Positions 43,017 through 54,633 of a DNA stretch of 64,000 nucleotides are shown here, one piece after another. Below the pieces are notes generated by a model. That model was not told where the DNA came from. It worked only from the letters and a program-made list of their open reading frames with translations, and searched no databases. The DNA is from Candidatus Acetothermia bacterium (lineage in GTDB: Bacteria; Bipolaricaulota; Bipolaricaulia; RBG-16-55-9), in the NCBI GenBank assembly GCA_016201405.1, contig JACQCZ010000014.1:232631-296630 (forward strand), in the 5' to 3' direction. The stretch's first letter is position 1. Each line of letters starts with the position of its first letter. The position numbers and the translations under genes were made by a program.

Positions 43017-44981
43017 CTAAGAAGATTGAGTGATATTGACTGAAAGATCCTGAAGTCGATCAACAACGGCTGTCCACTCCTGATTGGCATGACCTAGCTC
43101 ATTCTTTTTCAGCTGATAGGTTTCGCTGAGCTCGCGCATCCACGCGTGCTTCTTCTCATAACTTGCCGTCTCCATCTCATGCTCAAGCCGCGCGATCTCG
43201 ACTTCCAATTGCTCTAGTCGGGCAGAAAACTCCGCCTCACGCTTGAGGAGACTCTTTTGCTCAGATTGAGGCGCTTTCTCAGCTGACCCAGACGGCTTTG
43301 AGGTCTCTTTTCGAGCGGGCTGAGAATTTCGCTTTTCTTGGCGAGCCCGTGCGGTGCTTCGCTCTTCTGAGCGCTTTCGCAGATAGAAATCGTAGTCGCC
43401 CTTATAGATCCGGCACTTGCCATCCCGAATCTCCCAGATCTGAGTGGCAAGCGCCTGGATGAGATAGCGATCATGAGAGACGAATAACATAGTCCCTTTG
43501 TATTGGCTAAGCGCCTCTTCCAAAACCTCGCGTGAGGAGATGTCCAAGTGGTTAGTCGGCTCGTCCAAGATGAGAAAGTTGCCGCGAAGCTGGGCGAGGC
43601 GCGCCAACGCAATACGGCTACGCTGACCACCAGAAAGCTCCTTTACCTTCTTAAAGACATCATCTTCAGAGAAGAGAAACATCCCCAAAAAATCACGCGC
43701 TTCGCTGATCTTCTGATGTTTTCCTTCGATCAGGCTATCAATTACCGTCATCTCAGCACTCATCTCTTCCCATTGGCTCTGGCGAAAATAGGATGGCTCC
43801 ACGTTATAGCCAAGCTCGAATCTTCCACGGATAGGCGGAAGCTCTCTCAAGATTGTTTTAATCAATGAAGATTTCCCGGAGCCATTTGGACCAATGAGCG
43901 CGATCCGTTCTTCTTGGTAGATCTTGGCTTCAGGACATTCAAACAGAATTGTAGGGCTGGTCTTCCCCTCAGAAGGGGGAAATCCAACAGCCAAATTTTC
44001 CAAAGTCACAACGTCTTTACCGCTATTCTTGGAGACCTGAATTGTAAAATGGATGGACTTCTCTTGATGCGCTGCATCAAGTCTCTCTAATTTATCCAGC
44101 GCCTTTTGACGCGATTTGGCCTGCTGCTCTCGGAAGTAGCCACCGGCAATGTTTCGGCGGATATATTCTTCACTCTTTTTGATCTGTTCTTGCTGTTCTT
44201 CAAATCTCTTGTTTTGAAAATCTACATTCAACTGTTTCTGCTGTTTGGCTTTCGTGTAATTGCCTGTATATTCGTTGACTCGAGAGGCTTCCACTTCCCA
44301 GACCCGCTCTGCCAGGCGGTCTAACAAGAACCTGTCGTGCGAGCAGATCACAAATGCGCCCTTCCAACTGGCAAGATACTCTTCCAGCCATTCGACGGCG
44401 TAAACATCGAGGTGGTTAGTCGGCTCGTCCAGAAGCAAGATGTCCGGCTGCTCCAAGAGAAGTTTTGAGAGCGCAGCTCTCGCCCTCTCCCCACCACTCA
44501 GATAGCGGATGAGCTTGCCTTCATCCTGTTCTGTAAATTCAAGACCATAAAGAACTTTTCGGACTTCGGCTTCTGCTTCGTAGCCATTGGCATTTTGGAA
44601 TGCTTCTAATAGCGCATCATAGGTGTGAAGAAGCTCAGTATGATCTCCAGCTTCAGCCAGCTGCTTCTCGATCTGGCGCATCTGCTGTTCCATCTCCAGG
44701 ATGTGACTTTTGGAGCTCATCACTTCAGAAAAAAGAGTCGCATCTTCGTTGAGCTCCGGCTCTTGCGAGAGATAGCCAATCCGGGCAGAGCTGGTCTTGG
44801 TAAACTGGCCGCGGGTCGGCTCCTCAATGCCTGCCAAAATGCGAAGCAGTGTCGATTTTCCGGAGCCATTGGCTCCGATCAAAGCGACGCGGTCTCCATG
44901 CCCCAGCTGAAGCGAGACATCCTGGAGCACATAATCTCCGCCATATCTCTTAAAGAGCCCATCTAACATAAAAAGCGACAT
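43017..44981 (-). CDS. ABC-F family ATPase (Uup/EttA-like translation factor)
   Basis: A 654-residue soluble protein with two ABC domains and no membrane helices. Domain 1: Walker A GANGSGKST (about 36-44), signature LSGGERARA, Walker B ILLLDEPTNHLD. Domain 2: GPNGSGKSS, LSGGQRSRIALA, ILDEPTNHLD. The linker between domains is the charged P-site tRNA-interaction motif region (about 240-310). The tail (about 550-654) is a coiled coil, as in Uup and YdiF. ABC-F proteins act on the ribosome to rescue stalls or confer antibiotic resistance. The antibiotic-resistance role cannot be told from sequence. TTGCTG-17-TACAAT promotes it. Confidence 0.9.
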   Translation of the reverse strand: MSLFMLDGLFKRYGGDYVLQDVSLQLGHGDRVALIGANGSGKSTLLRILAGIEEPTRGQFTKTSSARIGYLSQEPELNEDATLFSEVMSSKSHILEMEQQMRQIEKQLAEAGDHTELLHTYDALLEAFQNANGYEAEAEVRKVLYGLEFTEQDEGKLIRYLSGGERARAALSKLLLEQPDILLLDEPTNHLDVYAVEWLEEYLASWKGAFVICSHDRFLLDRLAERVWEVEASRVNEYTGNYTKAKQQKQLNVDFQNKRFEEQQEQIKKSEEYIRRNIAGGYFREQQAKSRQKALDKLERLDAAHQEKSIHFTIQVSKNSGKDVVTLENLAVGFPPSEGKTSPTILFECPEAKIYQEERIALIGPNGSGKSSLIKTILRELPPIRGRFELGYNVEPSYFRQSQWEEMSAEMTVIDSLIEGKHQKISEARDFLGMFLFSEDDVFKKVKELSGGQRSRIALARLAQLRGNFLILDEPTNHLDISSREVLEEALSQYKGTMLFVSHDRYLIQALATQIWEIRDGKCRIYKGDYDFYLRKRSEERSTARARQEKRNSQPARKETSKPSGSAEKAPQSEQKSLLKREAEFSARLEQLEVEIARLEHEMETASYEKKHAWMRELSETYQLKKNELGHANQEWTAVVDRLQDLSVNITQSS

Positions 44982-45000
44982 TATTCACACCCGATGCTTA

Positions 45001-45029
45001 ATTGTAAGCGACAGAACCCCGCTCAGCAA
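45001..45029 (-). promoter_or_regulatory. Promoter of the ABC-F gene
   Basis: Minus strand TTGCTG (45024-45029), 17-base spacer, TACAAT (45001-45006), with a leader of about 13 bases to the ATG at 44981. Confidence 0.55.
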
Positions 45030-45086
45030 GCTGGCGAATCCCGCATTTGAAGGCCTCGGCATACCAAATGGGAAGAGTGTCCCTGA

Positions 45087-46686
<1,600 letters not shown>

Positions 46687-46690
<4 letters not shown>

Positions 46691-49600
46691 GCTTTGTTCA
46701 TTTGCATGTTCATTCCGAGTTTAGTCTTCTGGATGCCACTTGCCGGATCGAAGAGCTGTTAAAACAAGCCCACGCCCAGAAGATGCAGGCGCTGGCGCTC
46801 ACCGATCACGGCAACCTCTGTGGCACTGTTGACTTCTACCGCAAAGCGCTTGATTTTAATGTGAAGCCATTGATCGGGTGCGAACTTTATGTCTCTCCAG
46901 CCAGCCGGAGGGATCGCGATCCCCGTGAAAAGTACTTTCATCTGACGACGCTGGCCCGAAATGAAGTGGGCTATAAGAATCTTCTACACTTGTCGAGCAC
47001 TGGCTATCTGGAAGGCTTCTATTATCGTCCGCGAGTGGACAAGGAATTACTAAAAGAGTATGGCGATGGGCTCATCATTCTGTCGGGCTGTCTCAAAGGT
47101 GAGATTCCGACTCTGCTCCTGGCCGGAAAGATCCATGAGGCAGAAGAGGTGGTCAAACAGTTTCAAGCCATTGTTGGGAAAGAGAATTTCTATATTGAAC
47201 TGCAAAACCACGGTATGAAGGAGCAGGAAGAGCTAAAAGGCCGTCTCCTCGATTTGGCGGGCAGGCTTAATATTCCCGTTGTCGCTACCAATGACGTGCA
47301 CTTCCTCACGCGCGAAGATAGCCAGCCTCATGAGGTCTTTATCAATATTGGCTCAAAGAAGCCTGGCGAGCGCCGAACGTATGGGCAGGAGCTTTATCTC
47401 AAGTCTCCCAAAGAGATGGAAGCGCTCTTTGGTCATATTCCCGGAGCACTTGAAAACACCAAAAAAATCGCCGATTGCTGTTCGGTAGAGCTCGATTTTG
47501 AAACGAGTCATCTGCCCTTCTTCAAACTTCCCAATGGCGAATCTTCCCCGGATGAATACATGGAGAAACTGGCTCGGGTTGGCATCAAAGCCCGCTATGA
47601 GCAGATCACTCCTGAGATCGAAGAGCGGCTTCAGCACGAGCTAAAAGTGATCCAAGAGATGGGCTATGCGCCGTATTTCTTGATTGTGCAAGACTTTATT
47701 CAGTTTGCGAAATCCAAAAAGATTCCAGTCGGACCTGGGCGCGGTTCTTCTGCTGGAAGCCTCGTCTGCTACGGCCTTGGAATCACGAATGTTGATCCGC
47801 TCAAGTACGGGCTCATCTTTGAGCGATTCTTGAACCCTGATCGTATTGAGCTGCCCGATATCGACATCGATTTCTGTGTTCGTGGGCGCGACGAAGTGAT
47901 TCGTTATGTGGAAAAGCGCTATGGCCATGATCACGTCGCCCAGATCGTCACGTTCGATACGATGGCCGCGCGTGGCGCGATCCGTGATGTCGGACGCTCG
48001 CTTGGAGTTTCATATACCGATGCCGACCGAATCGCAAAGCTCATTCCCTTTGGATTTAGTTTGGAGAATGCCCTCAAGGCTTCGCCAGAATTGAGAAAAG
48101 AGTGTGACGAAAACGATCAAATCAAACGGCTCCTCGACACGGCACAGAAGCTTGAAGGCCTCTCACGGAACCCATCGACTCACGCTGCGGGTGTCGTGAT
48201 TGCTCCACAAGAGATTGACCGCTACGCGCCACTCATGAAGCTGAGCGATGGCTCAGTTGTAACGCAATATGAGATGAACGCGCTAGGGGCCATCGGGATG
48301 CTCAAGATGGATTTTCTAGGTCTGAGAAATCTGACAGTGATTGACGATGCGCTGAAGTCTATCGAAGGCGCGACGGGCCAGAAGATTGACCTGGACAGAC
48401 TGCCTCTCGATGACGCGAGAACCTATCAAATCTTGCAGGCCGGTCACACCTCGGGTGTCTTTCAGCTTGAAGGCACAGGCATCACGGAGATGCTAAAGCG
48501 TCTCGTTCCATCTGAATTTAAAGACCTGATTGCCATCTTAGCGCTCTACAGACCAGGTCCATTGGAGAGTGGCATGGCCAATGACTACATCGAGCGCAAG
48601 CATGGCCGGCAAAAGATCGCCTATCCACACCCCAAGCTCCAAGAGATCCTTGAGGACACCTATGGGCTGCCAATCTATCAAGACCAGGTGCTGATGATGG
48701 CGCGGGTCATGGCCGGATTCACCTTGGCTGAAGCCGATTCATTGCGAAAAGCGATGGGCAAAAAAGATAAGCAGCTCATGGATCAACAGCGCCAGAAGTT
48801 CATCGATGGCTGCATTGCAAACAATGTAACCGACAAAAAGGCCAGGGCTCTCTTTGATGATATTGATAAGTTTGCCCGGTATGGGTTCGTCAAAGCCCAT
48901 TCCACCGCCTATGCGCTCATTTCATATTGGACAGCCTATTTGAAGGCCCATTATTTTATCTATTACATGGCCGCACTCCTCACCAGTGTTGCAGGCACAG
49001 GCAAAAAAGTGAGTGAATATATCAATGAATGCCGCGAGTTTGGCATCGAAGTTCTGCCGCCTGACATCAACGAGAGCGATTCTGACTTCACGCCAATCGC
49101 AAACGAAAATAAAGAGTCAATCCGCTTTGGACTTGGCGCAATCAAGAATGTCGGACAAGGCCCGATCCAGTCGTCCCTGAAGGCACGCTCTGAGGGAAAC
49201 TTTGAATCTTTCTTTGATTTCTGTCAACGCGTCGATTCAGACAAGCTCAATAAAGAGGTTTTGGAGAGCCTGGTCAAGGCGGGGGCCTTCTCATCGTTTG
49301 GGACGCGCAAAGGACTGCTGGCTCTGGTTGAAGATGGGCTGACGCTCTCAACCCGTGCCTATAAAGAGCGTCTAAGCGGTCAAAAGTCATTCTTTGGAAC
49401 GGATGAGGATTCTGGCACAAAGCACGAGCTGACAGTTGAGAAAATCTCATCCGAAGAATTCTCAAAGAGTGAATTGTTGGGCTTTGAAAAAGATCTGATG
49501 GGACTCTATGTAAGTGGCCATCCCCTTGAGGATGTGGAAGATCGCCTGGAGCTATATCGAACCTGTCCACTGAGTCAGGTGCAAGAGCTCAATGGCGAGC

Positions 49601-50139
49601 GAGATCTGACCCTGGGCGGTCGAGTCGAGTCGTTGAAGAAGATCCAGACTCAGGGTGGCAAGATGATGGCCTTCCTCACGCTTGAAGACCTCACAGACCA
49701 GGCGGAGATCGTGATCTTTCCGCCTGAGTTCGAGCAATACATTGCTGTGCTCAAAGCGGATGAGTTGCTGCTGATTCGAGGGCGATTCGAGAATCGAGGC
49801 GGTCGCAGAGGATTTGTGGCCAAACGCATCTTTCGCTTCGACGAGCTTGATCAAAAGAGTGAGCTGCACCTGCTCCTGACTGCTGAGAAGATTGAAGAGT
49901 CCTTTTTGCTCAAGCTGCGAGAGACTTTCAAACAGAACCAGGGCCGATCGAAGGTCTTTTTATACGTCCCAAATGGCACAGGTCGTGAGAAGGTCATTGT
50001 CGGCTCATCCTATTTTGTCAAGCTCTCCAAGGCCCTGTGCTGTGAGCTAATGAAGTCAGTTGGGCGGGAAGGAATCAAGATTTACGCCAATGGTGAAGAG
50101 ATCAGTCTGAAAGAGAATCTGGTGTCTGTGCCCTCATGA
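46687..50139 (+). CDS. dnaE: DNA polymerase III alpha subunit
   Basis: An 1150-residue replicative polymerase of normal DnaE1 size. The N-terminal PHP domain is intact (HLHVHSEFSLLD, about 4-15; LTDHGNLCG). The palm has GPGRGSSAGS and the catalytic PDIDIDF (about 393-399), and SLRKAMGKKD follows in the polymerase core. The C-terminal OB-fold region includes LGGRVESLKKIQTQGGKMMAF. It has no exonuclease insertion, so proofreading may come from the PHP domain or a separate subunit. It begins at ATGA with the FtsB-like gene and its end overlaps the YvcK gene by ATGA. Confidence 0.97.
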
Positions 50140-51443
50140 TTCAGCGAATTCTCAAATGGCTCTATCCAGGAATGGGAGTCAAGCGCTGGGCGATCCTAAT
50201 CGCTCTTTCTGCATTGATACTTATTCTTGGGTTGATGGGGTTCGTCGGGCGTGAGAATGTACGATATCTCTGGCAATTTTTTATGAACTCACCGATTCCC
50301 ATTGTAGCTCTCGTGGGTGGACTCATTTTGCTGGGTCTTATCGGGATCTCGGTTGGAATGGCTTTTCTGGTGCGCTCAATCATCCGCGAGATCTCACCTG
50401 GAGCCGAAGGGCGGGCCTCTGAGCTGATTTACAGCAAACGTCTTCTGAGCCGAGGGCGTAAAGTGGCTGCGATAGGAGGAGGGACTGGTCTCTCCACTCT
50501 GCTGCGCGGGCTGAAAGAGTGGACCACAAACCTCACGGCTATCGTGACCGTGATGGATGATGGCGGCAGCTCAGGCGTGCTGCGCCGGGAGCGGCAGATT
50601 CTTCCACCCGGAGACATTCGAAATTGTCTCATCGCACTCGCTGAAGATGAGTCTAAGATTGCCAAGCTCTTTCAGCACCGCTTCTCGAAGAGTGGGTCAG
50701 CTCTTGACAGCCACTCGCTGGGCAACTTGGTGCTCGCCGGGCTTCAGGAGATGACTGGCTCCTTTGACCGCGCAATCGAAGAGTTTAGCACTGTGCTCAA
50801 AGTGCGTGGCCAGGTTTTACCAGCTACTCTGGATAGTGTTGAGCTGGTCGCCCATATGGCCGATGGGAGTCTGATTCGGGGAGAGTGCAATATCGCAGAG
50901 AATGGGGTCAAGCAGATCACACAGATGACGCTCTCAAAGCCACGCGTCAAGCCATATCCAAAAGTTCTCTCTGCTATTCGCAATGCCGATGTGATTGTGC
51001 TGGGACCGGGCAGCCTCTATACAAGCATCATTCCTAATTTACTGGTCGACGAGATTGCGCAGGAGATCGAGCGCTCTCGCGCCATCAAGCTTTATGTGGC
51101 AAACTTAATGACGCAGCCCGGCGAAACAGAGGGATTTACACTTGGGGACCACTTAACCGCATTGGCTGAGTACATCGACCTCAACTCTTTTAATTATATT
51201 GTGATCAACAAAGAGCCAATTCCAGCAGAGTATCTGGCAAGTTATCTCGAAGACAATTCCGTACCCGTCAAAAATGATCTTCCCGAAGAGAGCGAATTCA
51301 GGCGCAAGATTATTGGAGTCGATCTTCTCGATTTCGTCGAGATTGGAGGCGAGAAGACCTTGAAGCATCATTCACGAAACCTCGCACAAGCGATTGCCCG
51401 TTGTGCCAAAGACAGCTTTGCAGTTCGGCCAGGAAAAAATTAA
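50136..51443 (+). CDS. YvcK-family (gluconeogenesis factor, CofD-like) protein, membrane-anchored
   Basis: A 435-residue protein. Two hydrophobic helices (about 18-38 and 50-75) precede the YvcK core, which starts at AAIGGGTGLSTLLRGLK (about 111-127) with the nucleotide-sugar-binding glycine loop, and continues DDGGSSGVLR, PPGDIRNCLIAL, and VLGPGSLYTSIIPN. Cytosolic YvcK in Bacillus supports growth on gluconeogenic carbon and peptidoglycan balance by binding UDP-sugars. The N-terminal anchor is also seen in some Deinococcus-Thermus and Chloroflexi homologues. It overlaps dnaE by 4 bases. Confidence 0.88.
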   Translation: MIQRILKWLYPGMGVKRWAILIALSALILILGLMGFVGRENVRYLWQFFMNSPIPIVALVGGLILLGLIGISVGMAFLVRSIIREISPGAEGRASELIYSKRLLSRGRKVAAIGGGTGLSTLLRGLKEWTTNLTAIVTVMDDGGSSGVLRRERQILPPGDIRNCLIALAEDESKIAKLFQHRFSKSGSALDSHSLGNLVLAGLQEMTGSFDRAIEEFSTVLKVRGQVLPATLDSVELVAHMADGSLIRGECNIAENGVKQITQMTLSKPRVKPYPKVLSAIRNADVIVLGPGSLYTSIIPNLLVDEIAQEIERSRAIKLYVANLMTQPGETEGFTLGDHLTALAEYIDLNSFNYIVINKEPIPAEYLASYLEDNSVPVKNDLPEESEFRRKIIGVDLLDFVEIGGEKTLKHHSRNLAQAIARCAKDSFAVRPGKN

Positions 51444-51472
51444 GGTAGTGGTAGATTGCGAGGAGGGACAAC

Positions 51473-52627
51473 GTGCTGCATCGATATAGATTGATGATTC
51501 CAGGCCCTGTAGAAGCAGAGCCTGAAGTTCTGGAAGAGATGGGCAAACCCATCAAAGTTCACTATGGACCGGAGTGGACGCCCTATTTCTACGAGACTAT
51601 CGAATTGATGAAGCAGGTGATGTTCGCCGAAAAGTCGCGTCTTTTCCTGATCCCGGGTCCGGGAACTGCTGCGCTTGACGCCGCCATCGGCAATACCATC
51701 GCCGATGGTAAAAAGATTTTAGTCTTGACCAACGGCTACTTTGGCAATCGCTTCGTCCAGATCAGCAAGAGTTATGTCAAGCCTGAGCTTGTGCGGATTG
51801 TCGAGGCACCCATGGGTGGAGTAATCGATCCTGCCGATGTAGAGCGGGCCTTTAAGAAAGATAAAGACATAAAAGTCGTGGCACTTGTTCATTGTGAGAC
51901 TTCGACGGGGGTCCTCAACCCTGTCCAGGAGATTGCAGAAATCTGCAACCGCCATGGGGCGTTGCTCGTAGTCGATGCCATCACATCTTTAGGCGGGGTG
52001 GAGTTTCGCTTTGATGAATGGGATATTGGAATCTGCATCACATCATCTCAAAAGAATTTGGGGCTCTTCCCAGGAATCGCGCCGATCGCTATCAGCGAGC
52101 GAGCCTGGAAGATGATCGAAAAGACGGATTGTCCAGGATGGTATCTCAATTTCAAGACCTGGCAGAAATATCTCGACAAGTGGGGCCACTGGCACCCGCA
52201 CCCGGTGACGATGCCAACCAATCTTATTCAAGCACTTCGCCGCAGCTGCGAGTCGATCTTGGAAGAGGGACTCGCAGCCCGTTGGGAGCGCCACTCAAAA
52301 GTTGCAAAAATTGTTAGAAAGGGCTTTGAGAATCTGGGGTTCGGGCTTCTCGCTCCGCAAGAGATTGCTTCACCAACAATCACTGCAGCCAAAACCGATG
52401 TGCGACTATCGTCCAAAGAGATCATTGCCTATCTCAAAGAGCATCATCAGATCCTGATTGCGGGTGGTCTGGATGAACTGGAAGGGAAGATCTTCCGCGT
52501 GGGGCACATGGGCCCGACTGCGACCCCCCAGATGGTCCTGCCGATGCTCTATGCTTTGGAAGATGCGCTTCGAGCCGCCAATGTGCCCGTCAAGCCAGAA
52601 CAAAGTCTGATGGGCTTGGAAGTCTGA
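51473..52627 (+). CDS. Class V aminotransferase (alanine-glyoxylate/serine-pyruvate type)
   Basis: A 384-residue PLP enzyme starting at GTG 51473 with GAGGAGGG upstream. It opens with RLMIPGPVEAEPEVLE (5-20), the AGAT/SGAT family entry, has FLIPGPGTAALDAAIGNT (about 58-75), VVDAITSLGGVEF for PLP binding, and the Schiff-base Lys in SSQKNLGLFPG (about 190-200). It transfers amino groups between alanine or serine and glyoxylate or another oxoacid. A tRNA-Ser promoter lies in its last bases. Confidence 0.9.
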   Translation: MLHRYRLMIPGPVEAEPEVLEEMGKPIKVHYGPEWTPYFYETIELMKQVMFAEKSRLFLIPGPGTAALDAAIGNTIADGKKILVLTNGYFGNRFVQISKSYVKPELVRIVEAPMGGVIDPADVERAFKKDKDIKVVALVHCETSTGVLNPVQEIAEICNRHGALLVVDAITSLGGVEFRFDEWDIGICITSSQKNLGLFPGIAPIAISERAWKMIEKTDCPGWYLNFKTWQKYLDKWGHWHPHPVTMPTNLIQALRRSCESILEEGLAARWERHSKVAKIVRKGFENLGFGLLAPQEIASPTITAAKTDVRLSSKEIIAYLKEHHQILIAGGLDELEGKIFRVGHMGPTATPQMVLPMLYALEDALRAANVPVKPEQSLMGLEV

Positions 52628-52645
52628 CCAAGTCCGCTTTAGAAT
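52616..52645 (+). promoter_or_regulatory. Promoter of tRNA-Ser
   Basis: TTGGAA (52616-52621), 18-base spacer, TAGAAT (52640-52645). The start near 52652 would lie 5 bases before the mature tRNA. It overlaps the end of the aminotransferase gene. Confidence 0.5.
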
Positions 52646-52656
52646 AGATTGAACAC

Positions 52657-52746
52657 GGAGGGATGACCGAATTGGCTAAGGAGCCGGTCTCGAAAACCGG
52701 TACGGCTCAAAAGGCCTTCGGGGTTCGAGTCCCCGTCCCTCCGCCA
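52657..52746 (+). tRNA. tRNA-Ser(CGA)
   Basis: A 90-base tRNA with encoded CCA. Acceptor GGAGGGA (52657-52663) pairs with TCCCTCC (52736-52742), discriminator G, CCA at 52744-52746. The anticodon stem CCGGT/ACCGG encloses loop CTCGAAA with anticodon CGA (reads UCG). The long variable arm (TACGGCTCAAAAGGCCTTC region) and the GGGTTCGAGTCCC T-arm are typical of class II serine tRNA. Confidence 0.95.
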
Positions 52747-52792
52747 AGCTCATCCCTAGACCTCTTCAAGGAACGACAAGAGTAGCCAAATT

Positions 52793-52822
52793 AAAAAGGG
52801 CAGATTTTCATCTGCCCTTTTA
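52793..52822. terminator. Bidirectional intrinsic terminator between tRNA-Ser and sigma factor gene
   Basis: GGGCAGA (52798-52804) pairs with TCTGCCC (52811-52817) around a 6-base loop, with A5 before and T4 after. It can end both the tRNA-Ser transcript and the convergent sigma-factor transcript. Confidence 0.8.
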
Positions 52823-52851
52823 TTACTCATCTTAAGTTCTGTAAATATCGA

Positions 52852-53838
52852 CTAGCTAAGCTGAATATCTTCTTCTTGGATCAGGTTGTCAAACTGCTCA
52901 AGTCGTCTTCGCAGACGGCTCTGAGCCAACTTCTCAAGCGCCTCTTTCTCGATCTGGCGGATACGCTCACGGCTCAGATTGAAAAGCTCGCCCACGCGCT
53001 CAAGCGTCATTGGCTGAACACCCTCTCTTAGGCCGAAGCGGAGCTCCAAAATCTTGCGCTCCCGCTCTGTCAAATCGTCAAGTGCCATGTACAGTTCCTC
53101 AATGGACAGCTGCTTTAGCGCTTCGCGCAGAGCGGAGTTGTCCTGGGAGCCAATAAAGTCACCCAAGACGCTCTCCTCTTCATCGCCCACGGGCTCTTCA
53201 AAGGATCGCGTATACGGCGTGATCTTCTGCGCTCGCTCAATCTCTTCCAAAGGCATCTTGAGAATCTTGGCCAATTGCTCTGTTGTTGGCGAGACGCCGT
53301 GCTTCTGGACATGCTCGCCCTCGGCTTTGTAGATCTTTCGCATCAGCTCAAGCATGTGAGTCGGAATGCGAATCGTGCGAGCCTTGTCGGCAATGGCACG
53401 GGTGATCGCCTGACGAATCCACCACGTTGCATACGTGCTGAATTTATAGCCTTTGGTGTAATCAAACTTCTCAATCGCCTTCATCAGCCCGATGTTCCCC
53501 TCTTGAATTAGATCCAGCAAAGGAAGACCGGAGCCTTTGTGCCGCTTGGCAATCGACACGACCAGACGCAAGTTGGCAAGCGCCAAATTCTTTCTGGCCT
53601 CTTCATTGCCTTTGGCAACGGCCTTGGCTAGCTTGACCTCTTCTTCTCGTGTAAGAAGAGGGACACGGCCTATCTCCTGAAGATACATCTTTACGAGGTC
53701 TTCGGAGGCATGGGTATCCAACTCCTCATCTTCCATGAGGGTTTCCTCTCGATCTGCCACAATGGTTGCCACCTCCGGGTGCTCCTCTTCCTCGGTACGC
53801 TCCACGTCGAGGGTCGCAATGCCCTCGTTGAATTCCAT
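52852..53838 (-). CDS. rpoD: Principal RNA polymerase sigma factor (sigma-70 type)
   Basis: About 328 residues. Region 1.2 [23 protein letters not shown], region 2 [49 protein letters not shown] (2.3-2.4), region 3, and region 4.2 [20 protein letters not shown] (about 285-304). It lacks region 1.1 and the non-conserved insert, as do many short group 1 factors. Region 2.4 and 4.2 residues are those expected for TATAAT and TTGACA. I favour the ATG at 53838, 6 bases after AAGGA; in-frame TTG 53886 and ATG 53880 lack a ribosome-binding site. A perfect consensus promoter drives it. Confidence 0.93.
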   Translation of the reverse strand: MEFNEGIATLDVERTEEEEHPEVATIVADREETLMEDEELDTHASEDLVKMYLQEIGRVPLLTREEEVKLAKAVAKGNEEARKNLALANLRLVVSIAKRHKGSGLPLLDLIQEGNIGLMKAIEKFDYTKGYKFSTYATWWIRQAITRAIADKARTIRIPTHMLELMRKIYKAEGEHVQKHGVSPTTEQLAKILKMPLEEIERAQKITPYTRSFEEPVGDEEESVLGDFIGSQDNSALREALKQLSIEELYMALDDLTERERKILELRFGLREGVQPMTLERVGELFNLSRERIRQIEKEALEKLAQSRLRRRLEQFDNLIQEEDIQLS

Positions 53839-53980
53839 CATTCTTCCTTTTCGGTCCTTTCCTGTATTCTTTCTTTTCATAATCAATCGTCAAAAGAGAA
53901 ATTCGCTCTCATCCCGAGAGCTACCTCATCTCCTGATATAAGTACGTTTGACGGGTTCCTTGGTTTCGAATTTCATCGTA

Positions 53981-54009
53981 ATTATAGCGAAAAAGCCAGC
54001 TTTTGTCAA
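53981..54009 (-). promoter_or_regulatory. Perfect consensus promoter of the sigma factor gene
   Basis: Minus strand TTGACA (54004-54009), exactly 17 bases, TATAAT (53981-53986). The start near 53974 gives a leader of about 135 bases. The -35 box coincides with that of the divergent promoter. Confidence 0.85.
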
Positions 54010-54032
54010 TAGCACCGCATTGTCTGTAGAAT
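54003..54032 (+). promoter_or_regulatory. Promoter of the CxxC/HxxCRC protein gene, overlapping the sigma-factor promoter
   Basis: TTGTCA (54003-54008), 18-base spacer, TAGAAT (54027-54032). Its -35 box overlaps that of the sigma-factor promoter on the other strand, so RNA polymerase can occupy only one at a time. The start near 54039 excludes ATG 54034 as translation start. Confidence 0.55.
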
Positions 54033-54066
54033 TATGGTACTTGAATGTAGGCAGGTTTCGATAAAG

Positions 54067-54633
54067 ATGTTTAAACGACCAGGCGAAAACGGGATGTATT
54101 TGCAATTCTATGCGACTATTTTTTGGGATTCGTGTGAAAAATGCCTTCAAAATCATGGAAAGATCTCTGTAGAAGGCAAAATGGCCCAGCCCCCTCTACA
54201 TGAAGGCTGCCGCTGCTCTGCCCTAAGCTTTTCAGCCAATGAATTGAAATATTACCGTGAGCAAGGCAAACGAATGGAGGCGCAAGCTCAAATCGAGTTT
54301 GATCGCCGTGCATTGCTCCATCAAGCAGGCCAAAGCCTCTCTCAGGCTCCAGAGACGGCCTATGAATTCTTTCAAAAGGCTGCTGAGATTGAACTCTATC
54401 CCGAAGAAGTCCAACAGCTGTTTCAGATTCATGGGCAACACATGAAAGCTAACGTTAATCTGTCGAAGAGATTGCTCAAGCTTTTTCTGAGGGCCAATCG
54501 TTATCGCTATGATCTGCGAAAATATGAGAATATGCCGCCCCGCATGCAGCAGGCCCGCATCGCGCATGGCGAAGAGATCATTCGCAGTCTCTTTCATCAA
54601 TGGCTGCCTGACCTTGATCAAGAGCATCTATGA
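54067..54633 (+). CDS. Protein with phage-head-like CxxC/HxxCRC zinc motif and helical C-terminal domain
   Basis: About 188 residues from the ATG at 54067; the in-frame ATG at 54034 would lie upstream of the predicted transcript start. An early motif WDSCEKCLQNHGK followed by PPLHEGCRCSAL matches the Cys-x2-Cys...His-x2-Cys-Arg-Cys zinc module found at the end of phage Mu gpF/SPP1 gp7-type head-morphogenesis proteins and some toxins. The remaining ~130 residues are charged helices (KYYREQGKRMEAQAQIEFDR; RLLKLFLRANRYRYDLRKY) with no known domain. No phage genes surround it, so it may be a domesticated module. Its stop overlaps the ComEA-like gene (ATGA). Confidence 0.6.
   Translation: MFKRPGENGMYLQFYATIFWDSCEKCLQNHGKISVEGKMAQPPLHEGCRCSALSFSANELKYYREQGKRMEAQAQIEFDRRALLHQAGQSLSQAPETAYEFFQKAAEIELYPEEVQQLFQIHGQHMKANVNLSKRLLKLFLRANRYRYDLRKYENMPPRMQQARIAHGEEIIRSLFHQWLPDLDQEHL

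Noticed and set aside
42992-43090. Longer start for the barrel protein
   Set aside because: It overlaps the ABC-F gene and lacks a signal peptide; the ATG at 42991 gives a proper one.
54067-54633. Remnant prophage
   Set aside because: Only the short zinc motif resembles phage head proteins; no capsid, portal, integrase or att site is present.
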